DNA of 64,000 nt from Desulfolithobacter dissulfuricans (GTDB lineage: Bacteria; Desulfobacterota; Desulfobulbia; Desulfobulbales; Desulfobulbaceae): NCBI RefSeq assembly GCF_025998535.1, contig NZ_AP024233.1:3496001-3560000 (forward strand), written 5' to 3'. Below are positions 36,080-45,729 of this stretch, piece by piece (position 1 is the stretch's first letter; each line of letters opens with the position of its first letter). The position numbers were made by a program, and so were the translations under genes. Below the pieces are notes generated by a model. The model searched no databases, had not been told where the DNA came from, and was given only the letters and a program-made list of their open reading frames with translations.

Positions 36080-37276
36080 ATGGCAGTAAACAAGATAGTT
36101 TTAGCATATTCCGGCGGCCTGGATACCTCGGTCATCCTCAAGTGGCTGGAAGAGGAATACCAGTGTCCGGTCATCGCCTTTGCCGCCGACGTGGGCCAGC
36201 ACGAGGACTGGGACGCGGTCCGGGAAAAGGGTCTGGCCACAGGGGCGGAAAAGGTCGTCATCTCGGACCTGCGCGAGGAGTTTGTCCGCGATTACATTTT
36301 CCCCGCTTTCAGGGCCAATGCCATCTATGAAGGCTCCTATCTGCTGGGCACCTCCCTGGCCCGGCCGGTGATCGCCAAGGAACAGGTACGGATCGCCGAG
36401 GCCGAGGGCGCTGACGCGGTCAGCCACGGGGCCACTGGCAAGGGCAACGACCAGGTCCGGTTCGAGCTCACCTACCTGGCCCTCAATCCCAGGCTGACCA
36501 TCATCGCCCCCTGGCGGATCTGGGACCTGGATTCCCGCAACAAGCTGCTGGCCTTTGCCGAAAAGCACCATATTCCGGTGCCGGTGACCAAGGAGAAACC
36601 CTACAGCTCGGATGAGAACCTGCTTCATATCAGCTTCGAGGGCGGTATTCTGGAGGATCCCTGGAACGAGCCCGAGGAGGACATGTTCAAACTCACTGTT
36701 TCGCCGGAAAAGGCACCGGACAAGCCCACCTACGTGGAGATTGAGTTCGAGCAGGGCAACCCGGTGGCCATCGACGGCGAGCGGCTGGGGCCGGTGGAGA
36801 TGATGACCCGGCTCAACGAGCTCGGCGGGGCCAACGGTATCGGCCGGCTGGACATGGTGGAGAACCGCTTTGTCGGCATGAAGTCCCGCGGCGTGTACGA
36901 GACCCCGGGCGGGACCATTCTCCGGGCGGCCCATCGCGACCTGGAGACCATCACCCTGGACCGGGAGGTCATGCACATTCGCGATTCCCTGGTTCCGCGC
37001 TATTCCGAGCTGATCTACAACGGGTTCTGGTTCTCCCCGGAGATGCGGCTCCTGCAGGCCACCATGGACGAGGCCCAGAAAACGGTGAACGGCGTGGTCA
37101 GGCTCAAGCTCTACAAGGGCAATTGCATGCCTGTTGGCCGCAAGTCGGACAACTCCCTCTACCACGAGGCCTTTGCCACCTTTGAAGAGGACGAGGTCTA
37201 CAACCAGGCGGATGCGGCCGGCTTCATCAAGCTCAATTCGCTTCGGCTGCAGATCCAGGCCCTGAGCAGGAAGTAA
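36080..37276 (+). CDS. argG: argininosuccinate synthase
   Basis: A 398-residue N-type ATP pyrophosphatase joining citrulline and aspartate with ATP. The PP-loop [15 protein letters not shown] is at residues 9-23; also [35 protein letters not shown], and [11 protein letters not shown]-like [13 protein letters not shown]. Full length for the type. It lies 162 bp after argF with a palindromic repeat between them, so it may be transcribed separately or through the repeat. Confidence 0.96.
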   Translation: MAVNKIVLAYSGGLDTSVILKWLEEEYQCPVIAFAADVGQHEDWDAVREKGLATGAEKVVISDLREEFVRDYIFPAFRANAIYEGSYLLGTSLARPVIAKEQVRIAEAEGADAVSHGATGKGNDQVRFELTYLALNPRLTIIAPWRIWDLDSRNKLLAFAEKHHIPVPVTKEKPYSSDENLLHISFEGGILEDPWNEPEEDMFKLTVSPEKAPDKPTYVEIEFEQGNPVAIDGERLGPVEMMTRLNELGGANGIGRLDMVENRFVGMKSRGVYETPGGTILRAAHRDLETITLDREVMHIRDSLVPRYSELIYNGFWFSPEMRLLQATMDEAQKTVNGVVRLKLYKGNCMPVGRKSDNSLYHEAFATFEEDEVYNQADAAGFIKLNSLRLQIQALSRK

Positions 37277-37336
37277 CCCCGTTCCGGAGATTTCTGGCCG
37301 GCTCATCCGGTAGCCGGACGTAACATGAATATCTCT

Positions 37337-37354
37337 CCCCCGGCATGCCGGGGG
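37337..37354 (+). promoter_or_regulatory. 18-bp perfect palindrome just before argH
   Basis: CCCCCGGCATGCCGGGGG, a very stable hairpin 16 bp before the argH ATG. No T-run follows, so it is not a classical terminator. It sits where the ribosome site should be and may lower argH translation or mark an RNA processing point. Confidence 0.5.
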
Positions 37355-37370
37355 CTTGAAAAAGACAGAC

Positions 37371-38795
37371 ATGGCACAGGATAACGGGCAACCAGGCTCG
37401 ACAGATAAAAATAAGAACAAAAAGCTCTGGGGCGGACGGTTTGCCGGGACCACGGCGGCGTCGGTGGAGGCCTTCACCGAGTCGATCAGCTACGACTGGC
37501 GTCTCTATCGCCATGACATCCAGGGTTCCATGGCCCATGCCCGGATGCTGGCCAGGCAGGGACTGATCAGCGAGCAGGAACGGGACGCCATCCTGAAGGG
37601 GCTGGCCGAGATCGAGTCCGAGATCGAGCAGGACCGTTTCACCTTCCGGCCGGAGCTTGAAGATATTCACATGAATATCGAGAAGGCCCTGACCGAGAAG
37701 GTCGGCGCTGCCGGTGAAAAGCTGCACACGGCCAGGAGCCGCAACGATCAGGTGGCCCTGGATATCCGTCTCTACCTGCGCGACGAGGGCCGGGTTCTGG
37801 ACGAACTGCTGGCCGGGGTCCAGAAAAGCTTTGTCCGGTTGGCACGCAGGTATCTTGGCGCGGTCATGCCCGGCTACACCCATCTGCAGCGGGCCCAGCC
37901 GGTATTGCTCTCCCATCACCTGCTGGCCTACTATGAAATGTTTGGCCGTGACCGCGGCCGGGTGGCCGACTGCGTCCGGCGTCTTGCTGTCATGCCGCTG
38001 GGTGCCGCGGCCATGGCCGGAACCGGTCTGCCCATCGACCGGCGTTTCGTAGCCAGGGAGCTCGGTTTTGACGAAATCACCGCCAACTCCATGGATACCT
38101 CCGGCGATCGGGATTTTGCCATGGAAATGCTGTTCTGTCTCACCGTGATCCAGCTGCACCTGAGCCGGCTGGCCGAGGAGCTGGTGCTCTGGTCGAGCAA
38201 GGAGTTCGAGTTCATTGATATCGGCGACCGCTACTGTACCGGTTCGTCGATCATGCCGCAGAAGAAAAATCCTGACATCCCCGAGCTTATCCGCGGCAAG
38301 ACCGGCCGGGTGGCCGGGGCCCTGGTGGCGCTGCTGATGACGGTCAAGGGGTTGCCCATGACCTACAACCGGGATCTGCAGGAAGACAAGGAACAGCTCT
38401 TCGATGCCCTGGACACGGTCAAGGCCAGTCTGTCGATTACCGCGGAACTGCTCGACAATACCACCTTCCGGACTGACCGGCTGGCGGAAGCCACCCGGGG
38501 CGGTTTCATGACCGCCACCGACCTGGCGGATTATTTGGTAAAGAAAAATATGCCGTTTCGCCAGGCCCATGGCGTGGTCGGGCGGATCGTGGCCCACTGC
38601 CAGGAGCGGGATGTGGAGATCGACGAGCTGGAGTTGGATGAGCTCAGGCAGTTCTCCGACCTGATCGAAGAGGATGTGTTTGAGGTGCTCTCGGTGGAAG
38701 GCTCGGTCAACAGCCGGGTCTCCGAAGGGGGCACGGCCCGGGTGCGGGTGGAAGAGGCCCTGGAAAGGGCTGAGCGGCAACTGGGAATGACGTGA
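37371..38795 (+). CDS. argH: argininosuccinate lyase
   Basis: A 474-residue fumarase/aspartase-superfamily lyase, last step of arginine synthesis: argininosuccinate to arginine plus fumarate. Seen: KLWGGRFAGTT, HTARSRNDQVALDIRLYLRD, GYTHLQRAQPVLLSHHLLAY and the catalytic loop GSSIMPQKKNPDIPELIRGK (about residues 287-306). ATG at 37371 gives a normal N-terminus; a TTG five codons upstream is possible. The ribosome site is poor and a strong palindrome lies just upstream. Its stop overlaps the next gene's start. Confidence 0.95.
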   Translation: MAQDNGQPGSTDKNKNKKLWGGRFAGTTAASVEAFTESISYDWRLYRHDIQGSMAHARMLARQGLISEQERDAILKGLAEIESEIEQDRFTFRPELEDIHMNIEKALTEKVGAAGEKLHTARSRNDQVALDIRLYLRDEGRVLDELLAGVQKSFVRLARRYLGAVMPGYTHLQRAQPVLLSHHLLAYYEMFGRDRGRVADCVRRLAVMPLGAAAMAGTGLPIDRRFVARELGFDEITANSMDTSGDRDFAMEMLFCLTVIQLHLSRLAEELVLWSSKEFEFIDIGDRYCTGSSIMPQKKNPDIPELIRGKTGRVAGALVALLMTVKGLPMTYNRDLQEDKEQLFDALDTVKASLSITAELLDNTTFRTDRLAEATRGGFMTATDLADYLVKKNMPFRQAHGVVGRIVAHCQERDVEIDELELDELRQFSDLIEEDVFEVLSVEGSVNSRVSEGGTARVRVEEALERAERQLGMT

Positions 38796-39853
38796 TGAAT
38801 ACAACCAGGCGATCAGGCATGGTACTGGGGGCGGTGCTGCTTCTGCTGGCCCTGCTGTCCGGATGCGGTTACAAGACAGATCCGGTACCGCCTGGAAAGG
38901 TGATGCCGGAGCCGGTGCGTGATCTGCGCTATCAGCTCAGCGAAAGGGGCGTCACCCTGACCTGGTCCTATCCCACCAGGACCGTCACCGGCGATCGTCT
39001 GGAGCAGATTGATTCCTTTGCCATCTATCGAGCCGTGGTACCGGCAAAGGACTATTGCGACACCTGTCCGATTCCCTTTGGCCAGCCCATCCTTGTTCCC
39101 GGCGGCACGGTCCCGCCCGAGGGCGGCAGAACCGGTCGCTTCGAGTCCACCCTGCTGCGGCCCGGCCATCTCTATTTTTTCAAGGTCCGCGCCCGCAGCG
39201 GCTGGTGGGCCGAGTCCGCCGATTCCAACATCGTGTCCTTTCTCTGGCATATCCCGCTCAAGGCTCCGGCCGGTCTGCGGGCAAGGGCTGAGGACAGCCG
39301 TATTGTCCTGGCCTGGCAGCCGGTGGTCTCCCACCTCGACTCCAGCCCGGTCACCGGACCGGTGGAGTACCAGGTATACCGGTCCACCGACGGTGGAACC
39401 TTTGAACCCCTGGACGGGCCGGTGCAGGAGACCCGGTTTGTCGATACGGCGGTGGTCAATGGCCGCAAGTATTTCTATCACGTCCAGGCCCTGGAACGGT
39501 TTGAACGCGGCATCGTGGGCGGCGGCACCAGTGCAGACGTGGCGGTCAGCCCGGTGGACCGAACTCCGCCTGCCCCGCCGACCGGGGTGCGGGCCATCCG
39601 CACCGGCAAGGGTATCAAGGTGTTCTGGGAGCCGGTGCCGGACCGGGATCTCAAGGGCTACCGGGTCTACAGGCGTCTGTCCGGCGACCGGGCCCCGGAG
39701 CTGGTGGGCGAGGTCAATGCCCCCTACACCATGTTCATCGACCGAACTCCGCCCCACCGGGGACAGCGGCTGTATTACTCGGTATCAAGTATTGACGGGG
39801 CCAGGCCGGCCAATGAGAGCATGAGCTCACCAGAAGTGATGATCAGGAACTGA
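38795..39853 (+). CDS. fibronectin type III-like lipoprotein
   Basis: A 352-residue predicted lipoprotein: signal peptide with lipobox LSGC (Cys 24), then CGYKTDPVPPGKV, which looks like the LptM/YifL N-terminal motif. The remainder shows two to three fibronectin-III-like repeats, with ITLTWSYP-type and VLAWQPV / VFWEPVPD strand starts and YQVYRS, YRVYRR strands. Genes of this kind sit between argH and lysA in several relatives; the role is unknown, perhaps outer-membrane or LPS-assembly related. ATG overlaps the argH stop; lysA follows after 3 bp. Confidence 0.75.
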   Translation: MNTTRRSGMVLGAVLLLLALLSGCGYKTDPVPPGKVMPEPVRDLRYQLSERGVTLTWSYPTRTVTGDRLEQIDSFAIYRAVVPAKDYCDTCPIPFGQPILVPGGTVPPEGGRTGRFESTLLRPGHLYFFKVRARSGWWAESADSNIVSFLWHIPLKAPAGLRARAEDSRIVLAWQPVVSHLDSSPVTGPVEYQVYRSTDGGTFEPLDGPVQETRFVDTAVVNGRKYFYHVQALERFERGIVGGGTSADVAVSPVDRTPPAPPTGVRAIRTGKGIKVFWEPVPDRDLKGYRVYRRLSGDRAPELVGEVNAPYTMFIDRTPPHRGQRLYYSVSSIDGARPANESMSSPEVMIRN

Positions 39854-39856
39854 CAA

Positions 39857-41125
39857 ATGCACCATTTTGAATACAGGGACGACACATTATACTGCGAAGA
39901 CATCGCGGTGCCCCGGATCGCCAGGGCGGTCGGCACCCCTTTCTATCTCTACAGCCATGCCACTCTTGAGCGGCATTTCAAGGCCTTTGACTCGGGATTC
40001 GAGGGCTTTCCGCATCTGACCTGTTTCGCGGTCAAGGCCTGCTCCAACATCTCCATCCTCAGGCTGTTCGGTCACCTTGGCGGTGGGGCGGATATTGTCT
40101 CGGGCGGCGAACTGTTCCGTTGCCTCAAGGCCGGGATCGATCCGGCCAGGATCATCTATTCCGGCGTGGGAAAGACCAGGGCCGAGATGCGAGAGGCCCT
40201 GCTGGCCCGCATCCTGATGTTCAACGTCGAATCGGCCCAGGAGCTGGACCGGCTACAGGAGGTCGCCGCGGAACTGGGCACCAGGGCACCGGTGGCCTTC
40301 CGAGTCAACCCGGACGTGGACCCGAAGACCCACGCCTATATCTCCACCGGTCTGGCAAAGAACAAGTTCGGTATCCCGGTGGACGAGGCTCTGGCCGAGT
40401 ATGAGCGGGCCCGGGACATGGATAACATCGAGATCCTTGGCGTGAGTTGCCATATCGGCTCTCAGCTGACGCAGATTGATCCGTTTATTGAAGCGCTTCG
40501 TAAACTCAAGAGGTTTGTCGCCCGGCTGGAAGAGAGGGGAATAGCGATCAGGTATCTTGATCTGGGTGGCGGGGTCGGCATCACTTATGACGATGAGCAG
40601 CCCCCCCATCCCCATGACTATGCGGCGGCGGTCCGATCCGAGCTTGGAGATATGGATGTGACTCTGATTCTGGAGCCGGGCCGGGTGATTACCGGCAATG
40701 CCGGCATCCTGGTCACCGAGGTCCAGTACACCAAGGTCAATGCCGGCGGAGAGGAGGAGAAGCGGTTTGTTATCGTCGACGCGGCCATGAACGACCTGAC
40801 CCGACCGAGCCTGTACGGGGCCTATCACGAAATCCAGCCGGTGGTCCGGCGCAATGATGGCGGCGAAGAGGTGGTGGATATAGTCGGGCCCATCTGCGAA
40901 ACCGGGGACTTCATGGCCCGGGACAGGTGCCTGCCAAGGGTTGCTCAGGGCGATCTGCTGGCGATCATGAGCAGTGGGGCCTATGGCTTTTCCATGGCTT
41001 CCAACTACAACTCCCGGCCCCGGGCAGCCGAGGTTATGGTCTGCGGTGACCGGTACCACGTGATCCGGCGGCGGGAGGAGTATGATGATCTGATCGTCGG
41101 GGAAATTAATGTGGAGTGCAGCTGA
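39857..41125 (+). CDS. lysA: diaminopimelate decarboxylase
   Basis: A 422-residue fold III PLP enzyme: meso-diaminopimelate to lysine plus CO2. PLP-Lys in CFAVKACSN (about residue 61), SGGELFRCLKAG, VSCHIGSQLTQIDPF, DLGGGVGITYD, and the substrate-site GPICETGDFMARDR plus SSGAYGFSMASNYNSRPRAA near the end. First gene of a lysA-dapF-dapA-dapB lysine block. Its stop overlaps dapF by one base. Confidence 0.96.
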   Translation: MHHFEYRDDTLYCEDIAVPRIARAVGTPFYLYSHATLERHFKAFDSGFEGFPHLTCFAVKACSNISILRLFGHLGGGADIVSGGELFRCLKAGIDPARIIYSGVGKTRAEMREALLARILMFNVESAQELDRLQEVAAELGTRAPVAFRVNPDVDPKTHAYISTGLAKNKFGIPVDEALAEYERARDMDNIEILGVSCHIGSQLTQIDPFIEALRKLKRFVARLEERGIAIRYLDLGGGVGITYDDEQPPHPHDYAAAVRSELGDMDVTLILEPGRVITGNAGILVTEVQYTKVNAGGEEEKRFVIVDAAMNDLTRPSLYGAYHEIQPVVRRNDGGEEVVDIVGPICETGDFMARDRCLPRVAQGDLLAIMSSGAYGFSMASNYNSRPRAAEVMVCGDRYHVIRRREEYDDLIVGEINVECS

Positions 41126-41982
41126 TGGAGTATGGAATGGATGGCGGGATGGCCGGGCGGCCTTTGCCCTTTGTCAAGATGAGCGGTACGGGCAATGATT
41201 TCATCATCATTGATCACCGCAAACCGCTGATCGAACCCGAGGCCCAGTCCGCCTTTGCCCGGCTGGTCTGCCGCCGCAAATTTTCCGTGGGTGCTGACGG
41301 TCTGATCCTGATCGAGGACTCCGAGGTGGCGGATTTCCGCTGGCAGTTCTACAATGCCGACGGGTCCCTGGCCGAGATGTGCGGCAACGGGGCCCGCTGC
41401 GCGGCCCGTTATGCGTATATTCACTCCATTGCCCCGGCCCGGATGCGGTTCGAAACCCTGGCCGGAATCATCGAGGCCACGGTGTCGGATATCAATGTGT
41501 CGGTGAAGATGACTGAACCGGGACGGGCCATCCTCCACCGGAGCCTGGAGGTGGAGGACGAAAAAATCCTGGTCCACTCCATTGACACCGGAGTGCCGCA
41601 CGCGGTGGTCTTTGTCGATGATATCGAGTCCATGGACGTCTGCTGGCTTGGTTCGCTCATCCGCCACCATCCCGAGTTCGCCCCGGCCGGGACCAACGTC
41701 AACTTCGTCCACCGGGAGGCCGACGGAGCCTTCAAGGTCCGGACCTACGAACGTGGAGTGGAGGACGAGACCATGGCCTGTGGAACCGGGGCTGCGGCCG
41801 CAGCACTGGTCAGCGCCATGCTGGGCGAGGCCGAGTCGCCGGTGGAGATTATCACCTCGGGCGGTGACCGACTGACCATTGTTTTCGATCTTCAGAGCGG
41901 TAACCAGGCCACAAACGTTTTTCTCAAAGGCCCGGCCCATGTTATATACAAGGGAGAGCTGAGCGCCGAGGCGCTTCTCTAA
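41125..41982 (+). CDS. dapF: diaminopimelate epimerase
   Basis: A 285-residue PLP-independent epimerase converting LL- to meso-diaminopimelate. The two catalytic Cys are in EMCGNGARC (about residue 88) and MACGTGAAAAA (about 228); the N-terminus FVKMSGTGNDFIIID is also typical. Start options: ATG 41125 overlapping the lysA stop, or ATG 41137; I keep the first for coupling. dapA follows after 45 bp. Confidence 0.95.
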   Translation: MEYGMDGGMAGRPLPFVKMSGTGNDFIIIDHRKPLIEPEAQSAFARLVCRRKFSVGADGLILIEDSEVADFRWQFYNADGSLAEMCGNGARCAARYAYIHSIAPARMRFETLAGIIEATVSDINVSVKMTEPGRAILHRSLEVEDEKILVHSIDTGVPHAVVFVDDIESMDVCWLGSLIRHHPEFAPAGTNVNFVHREADGAFKVRTYERGVEDETMACGTGAAAAALVSAMLGEAESPVEIITSGGDRLTIVFDLQSGNQATNVFLKGPAHVIYKGELSAEALL

Positions 41983-42027
41983 CCTCTTATTTTCCCCCCA
42001 GAGTTTTTGATTTTCAGGAGGAAGCAG

Positions 42028-42912
42028 ATGAAAAAGAATATCCAGGGAGCCATTACCGCCATTGTCACCCCCATGCGGGACGGCAAGGTCGATGAACAGG
42101 GACTGGCCGACCTTATCGAGTTTCAGATTGAAAGCGGCATCCACGGTATCGTCCCGTGCGGAACCACCGGTGAGTCAGCCACACTGGATTTCGACGAACA
42201 TAAACGGGTGATCGAGCTTACGGTCAAGACTGTCAACGGCCGGGTACCGGTCATTGCCGGGACCGGGGCCAACAACACCCTGGAGGCCATCGACCTGACC
42301 GAGTCGGCCAAGGCCAGCGGTGCCGATGCCGTGCTGTCGGTGGTACCCTATTACAACAAGCCGAGCCAGGAAGGGTTGTACCAGCATTTCAAGGCCATCA
42401 CCGAGGCGGTGGACATCCCCATGGTGCTCTACAACGTGCCCGGCCGCACGGTGACCAACATGGCCCCGGCCACCGTGGCCCGGCTGGCCGAGTTGCCAAA
42501 CGTCATCGGCATCAAGGAGGCCTGCGGCAGCCTCAATCAGATATCCGAGGTGATCCGCCTCTGTCCAAAGGACTTCATTGTCCTCTCCGGCGATGATTTC
42601 ACCGCCATGCCCACGGTCCTGATCGGCGGCAAGGGGGTTATTTCCGTGACCTCCAACGTCATGCCGGCGGCCATGGCCGAGCTCATGGAAGCAGCCCTTG
42701 CCGGTGATCTCAGGAAGGCCAATGAGCTCCATTACCATCTCTTTCCGCTCATGGGCGCCATGTTTTGCTACCCGAGTCCGGCGCCGGCGAAAAAGGCCCT
42801 GGAGATACTGGGCCGGATCAAGTCCGGTGAGGTCCGCCTGCCCATGACCTCCATGGACGAGGGCTCCATCGAGGTGCTGAAGAAGGCCATGCAGGGCGTG
42901 GGCCTGCTGTAG
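42028..42912 (+). CDS. dapA: 4-hydroxy-tetrahydrodipicolinate synthase
   Basis: A 294-residue class I aldolase-type enzyme: pyruvate plus aspartate semialdehyde. GTTGESATL near residue 45, the YNVPGRT tyrosine block (about 134-140) and the Schiff-base Lys in IGIKEACG (about 163) are present. Start at 42028 follows a strong ribosome site CAGGAGG, and the seven codons open upstream lack similarity. Confidence 0.96.
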   Translation: MKKNIQGAITAIVTPMRDGKVDEQGLADLIEFQIESGIHGIVPCGTTGESATLDFDEHKRVIELTVKTVNGRVPVIAGTGANNTLEAIDLTESAKASGADAVLSVVPYYNKPSQEGLYQHFKAITEAVDIPMVLYNVPGRTVTNMAPATVARLAELPNVIGIKEACGSLNQISEVIRLCPKDFIVLSGDDFTAMPTVLIGGKGVISVTSNVMPAAMAELMEAALAGDLRKANELHYHLFPLMGAMFCYPSPAPAKKALEILGRIKSGEVRLPMTSMDEGSIEVLKKAMQGVGLL

Positions 42913-43008
42913 AAAGGGGCGAAAACAGAGGTACAGGCTGCGGGTTGTCTGTGGCGGCACGGGCAACCGGTGGCCTGAAGATTATCAGGTACGAACAAGA
43001 GAGACGGT

Positions 43009-43821
43009 ATGACAAAAGTAATCGTTGCCGGAGCAGCCGGCCGCATGGGCCAGCGGATCAGCTACATGGTGACCCGGAACCCGGACCTTGAACTGGCGGC
43101 AGCCTTCGAGCACCCCGACAATCCGGCCGTGGGCCGGGATGTGGGCGAGAATGGCGGGTTCGGCACCACCGGGGTTACTATCGAACCCGGCCTGGATGCG
43201 GTCATCGACAAGGGTGATGTGATCATCGACTTTACCTTCCACAAGGCCACCATGGGTTTTGCCCGCACGGCGGCCGAGCACGGCCGGGCCATGGTCATCG
43301 GCACCACCGGGTTGTCGGCCGAGGACCTGGCCACCCTCAGGGAGCTGGCCGAGGCGCACTTTCCCTGTGTCCAGGCGCCCAACATGGCGGTGGGGGTCAA
43401 TGTTTTGTTCAAGCTGGTGGAAAAGGCGGCCTCCATCCTGGGTGACGCCTATGACGTGGAGATCGTCGAGGCTCACCACCGGATGAAGAAAGATGCCCCC
43501 TCGGGCACGGCCCTGAAGCTCGGAGAAATGGCTGCCGGGGCCCTGGGTCGCGATCTTGCCAAAGTGGGCGTTTTTGAGCGCAACGGCATCATCGGTGAGC
43601 GGACCGATGAGGAGATCGGCATTCAGACCATCCGGGCCGGGGATATTGTCGGTGAACATACGGTCTATTTTGCCGGGGCCGGTGAGCGGATCGAGATCAC
43701 CCACCGGGCCCACAGTCGCGACAACTTCGCCCGCGGTGCGGCCCTGGCCGCCGCCTGGGTGGCCGGCCGGCCCAATGGCATGTACACCATGTTCGATGTC
43801 CTGGGTCTCAACGAGTTTTAA
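43009..43821 (+). CDS. dapB: 4-hydroxy-tetrahydrodipicolinate reductase
   Basis: A 270-residue NAD(P)H-dependent reductase. Nucleotide loop VAGAAGRMGQRI (about residues 5-16), DFTFHKATM, GTTGLS, and the substrate motif EAHHRMKKDAPSGTAL (about 157-172) are clear. Completes the lysine block (lysA, dapF, dapA, dapB) and is followed by a terminator, which ends the operon. Confidence 0.96.
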   Translation: MTKVIVAGAAGRMGQRISYMVTRNPDLELAAAFEHPDNPAVGRDVGENGGFGTTGVTIEPGLDAVIDKGDVIIDFTFHKATMGFARTAAEHGRAMVIGTTGLSAEDLATLRELAEAHFPCVQAPNMAVGVNVLFKLVEKAASILGDAYDVEIVEAHHRMKKDAPSGTALKLGEMAAGALGRDLAKVGVFERNGIIGERTDEEIGIQTIRAGDIVGEHTVYFAGAGERIEITHRAHSRDNFARGAALAAAWVAGRPNGMYTMFDVLGLNEF

Positions 43822-43839
43822 TCCGTTTTCCCGGCGAGA

Positions 43840-43868
43840 AAGCCTGCCCACTGCGGCGGGCTTTTTTT
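43840..43868 (+). terminator. rho-independent terminator after dapB
   Basis: AAGCCTGCC (43840-43848) pairs with GGCGGGCTT (43855-43863) with one G-T pair, six-base loop, followed by a run of seven T. Confidence 0.9.
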
Positions 43869-43964
43869 GTTGACGGGATCCGTGATGCTGTTATTTCCTT
43901 TGTAATTGTACGCTGAGGCAGAGCAGATAATGGATCCAGATATTCTTTTTCCACGGACCCGGGG

Positions 43965-44486
43965 ATGATCACAGCCTGCATAGGACTCGGCTCCAACCTG
44001 GGTGATTCCCGGCAGATCCTCCAGGACGCCTGGGACGACCTGGCCTCCCGGGACGGTATCGAGCCGCTGGTCCTGTCCTCGCCTTTTCGGAGCGAGCCGG
44101 TGGACATGGAGAGCGAGCACTGGTTTGTCAATGCGGCCGCCCAGATCCGGACGTCGCTGTCCGCCCATGAGCTGCTCCTGCTCCTGCTGGATATCGAGGC
44201 CCTCTTCGGGCGCCGGCGGGACGGCTCGGCCGGGCACCAGGATCGTACCCTGGATCTGGATCTCCTACTCTATGGTGATCTGGTCCTCTCCACGGACCGG
44301 CTGACCCTGCCCCATCCGCAGATGCATGGCCGCGGTTTTGTCCTGGAGCCCCTGGCCGAGATCGCACCAGGGACAGTCCATCCGCTCCTGGGCCTGGATA
44401 TCCGCACCCTTTGCGAGCGGTTGCGGTCCAGGCCGGACCAGCCCCTGGTCGAGCGGATTTCCTGGCAAAGGTTGCCGGACCATTGA
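43965..44486 (+). CDS. folK: 2-amino-4-hydroxy-6-hydroxymethyldihydropteridine pyrophosphokinase
   Basis: A 173-residue HPPK of the folate pathway. Seen: ACIGLGSNLGDSRQIL at the N-terminus, the SPFRSEPVD block, and the signature RTLDLDLLLYGDLV (HPPK consensus RxxDLDxLLY), then LPHPQMHGRGFVLEPLAEIAP. It transfers pyrophosphate from ATP to the pterin. Isolated here, with a terminator before it and about 200 bp of non-coding DNA after. Confidence 0.94.
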   Translation: MITACIGLGSNLGDSRQILQDAWDDLASRDGIEPLVLSSPFRSEPVDMESEHWFVNAAAQIRTSLSAHELLLLLLDIEALFGRRRDGSAGHQDRTLDLDLLLYGDLVLSTDRLTLPHPQMHGRGFVLEPLAEIAPGTVHPLLGLDIRTLCERLRSRPDQPLVERISWQRLPDH

Positions 44487-44686
44487 AAGGGGGAAGGCGG
44501 CGCTCTGGACAAAACGAGGCTTTTTCAAGGTAGCCTTTTATGATTTGGCGGCTATAATGATCTTATGTGTGAGAGGATGATACCAGGCACTGAAGAAGCC
44601 GGGCCAGGACCCGCCGGTCCGGGAGGATTCTGCCGGAAACCGGGCCCCGGGGAGGGTCTGGCGGTACGAGCCGGGGGGGCGGCCAT

Positions 44687-44977
44687 ATGAGTCCGGTACG
44701 GCTTGTTATTCTGGCCATCCTTTTCTACATCGGGTATCGCATGCTGCGCGGTCTGGGCAGCTCCGGTTCAGGCCAGGTCGAGGAAGAGAAGAAAGATCGG
44801 GCAGGAAAGGAGCCCGGTGTCCAGGACGTGCTGGTGGAGGACCCGGTCTGTCACACCCTGATTCCCAGGCACCAGGCCGTCCGACTGCGGCAGCAGGGCA
44901 AAACCTGGTATTTCTGCAGCGAGGATTGCTGCGACAGGTTCATCGAGGGGGGTGAAACACCCCGGGACGATGTATAG
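44687..44977 (+). CDS. small membrane-anchored YHS/TRASH-like metal-binding protein
   Basis: A 96-residue protein: one N-terminal membrane helix (about 4-22), a charged linker (EEEKKDRAGKE), then a Cys-containing domain DPVCHTLIPRHQAV..KTWYFCSEDCCDRF (about 55-84). DPVC..FCSxxC is the YHS-type heavy-metal-binding pattern. A TATAAT box at 44553-44558 may be its -10. Probably a metal sensor or carrier at the inner membrane; function not established. Confidence 0.75.
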   Translation: MSPVRLVILAILFYIGYRMLRGLGSSGSGQVEEEKKDRAGKEPGVQDVLVEDPVCHTLIPRHQAVRLRQQGKTWYFCSEDCCDRFIEGGETPRDDV

Positions 44978-45082
44978 GGAAATCAGCCCCAGGGGCGGAT
45001 AAATTTTCTTTCCAGAACAAAAAAAGCTGGTCCGGCCCCGGCGCGGGGCTGGATATTTGACAAGGAAGTGCGGAGGAACAAC

Positions 45083-45727
45083 GTGAAATTTTTTATAGAT
45101 ACAGCCAATATCGACGAGATCAAAAAAGCCATGGATCTCGGCATGGTGGACGGTGTGACAACCAACCCCTCGCTGGTGGCCAAGGAACAGCGTCCCTTCG
45201 AGGAGATTCTCAAGGATATCTGTGAGCTGGTGGACGGGCCCATCAGCGCCGAAGTGATCAGTCTCGATGCCGAAGGCATGGTTGCCGAGGCCCGGGAGCT
45301 GGCCCGGCTCAGTGACAACATCGTCATCAAGATCCCGATGATCGAAGAGGGCCTCAAGGCGGTCAAGATTCTGAGCGCCGAAGATATCAAGACCAACGTG
45401 ACCCTGGTCTTCTCCTCTTCACAGGCCCTGCTGGCTGCCAAGGCGGGAGCCACATATGTCAGTCCCTTTGTTGGCCGGCTCGATGATATTTCCCAGACCG
45501 GTATGGACCTGATCAGCGACATTCTGACCATCTTCAGGAATTACGGGTTCACCACCGAGATTATTGTCGCCTCCATCCGCAGCCCGATGCATGTGGTGGA
45601 ATCGGCCCTGATCGGCGCTGACATCGCCACCATTCCTTACAAGGTCATTGCCCAGCTGGCCAAGCATCCGCTGACCGACATCGGAATGGAGAAATTCCTG
45701 GCTGACTGGGAAAAGAGGCAGAAGTAA
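45083..45727 (+). CDS. tal: transaldolase / fructose-6-phosphate aldolase family protein
   Basis: A 214-residue short transaldolase. Seen: [27 protein letters not shown], the Schiff-base Lys in NIVIKIPM (about residue 83), [31 protein letters not shown]. This short class includes true transaldolases and fructose-6-phosphate aldolases; sequence alone does not separate them here. GTG start at 45083 follows CGGAGGAAC at good spacing and gives the family N-terminus. A GC-rich hairpin (about 45031-45050) precedes it. Confidence 0.92.
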   Translation: MKFFIDTANIDEIKKAMDLGMVDGVTTNPSLVAKEQRPFEEILKDICELVDGPISAEVISLDAEGMVAEARELARLSDNIVIKIPMIEEGLKAVKILSAEDIKTNVTLVFSSSQALLAAKAGATYVSPFVGRLDDISQTGMDLISDILTIFRNYGFTTEIIVASIRSPMHVVESALIGADIATIPYKVIAQLAKHPLTDIGMEKFLADWEKRQK

Positions 45728-45729
45728 GG

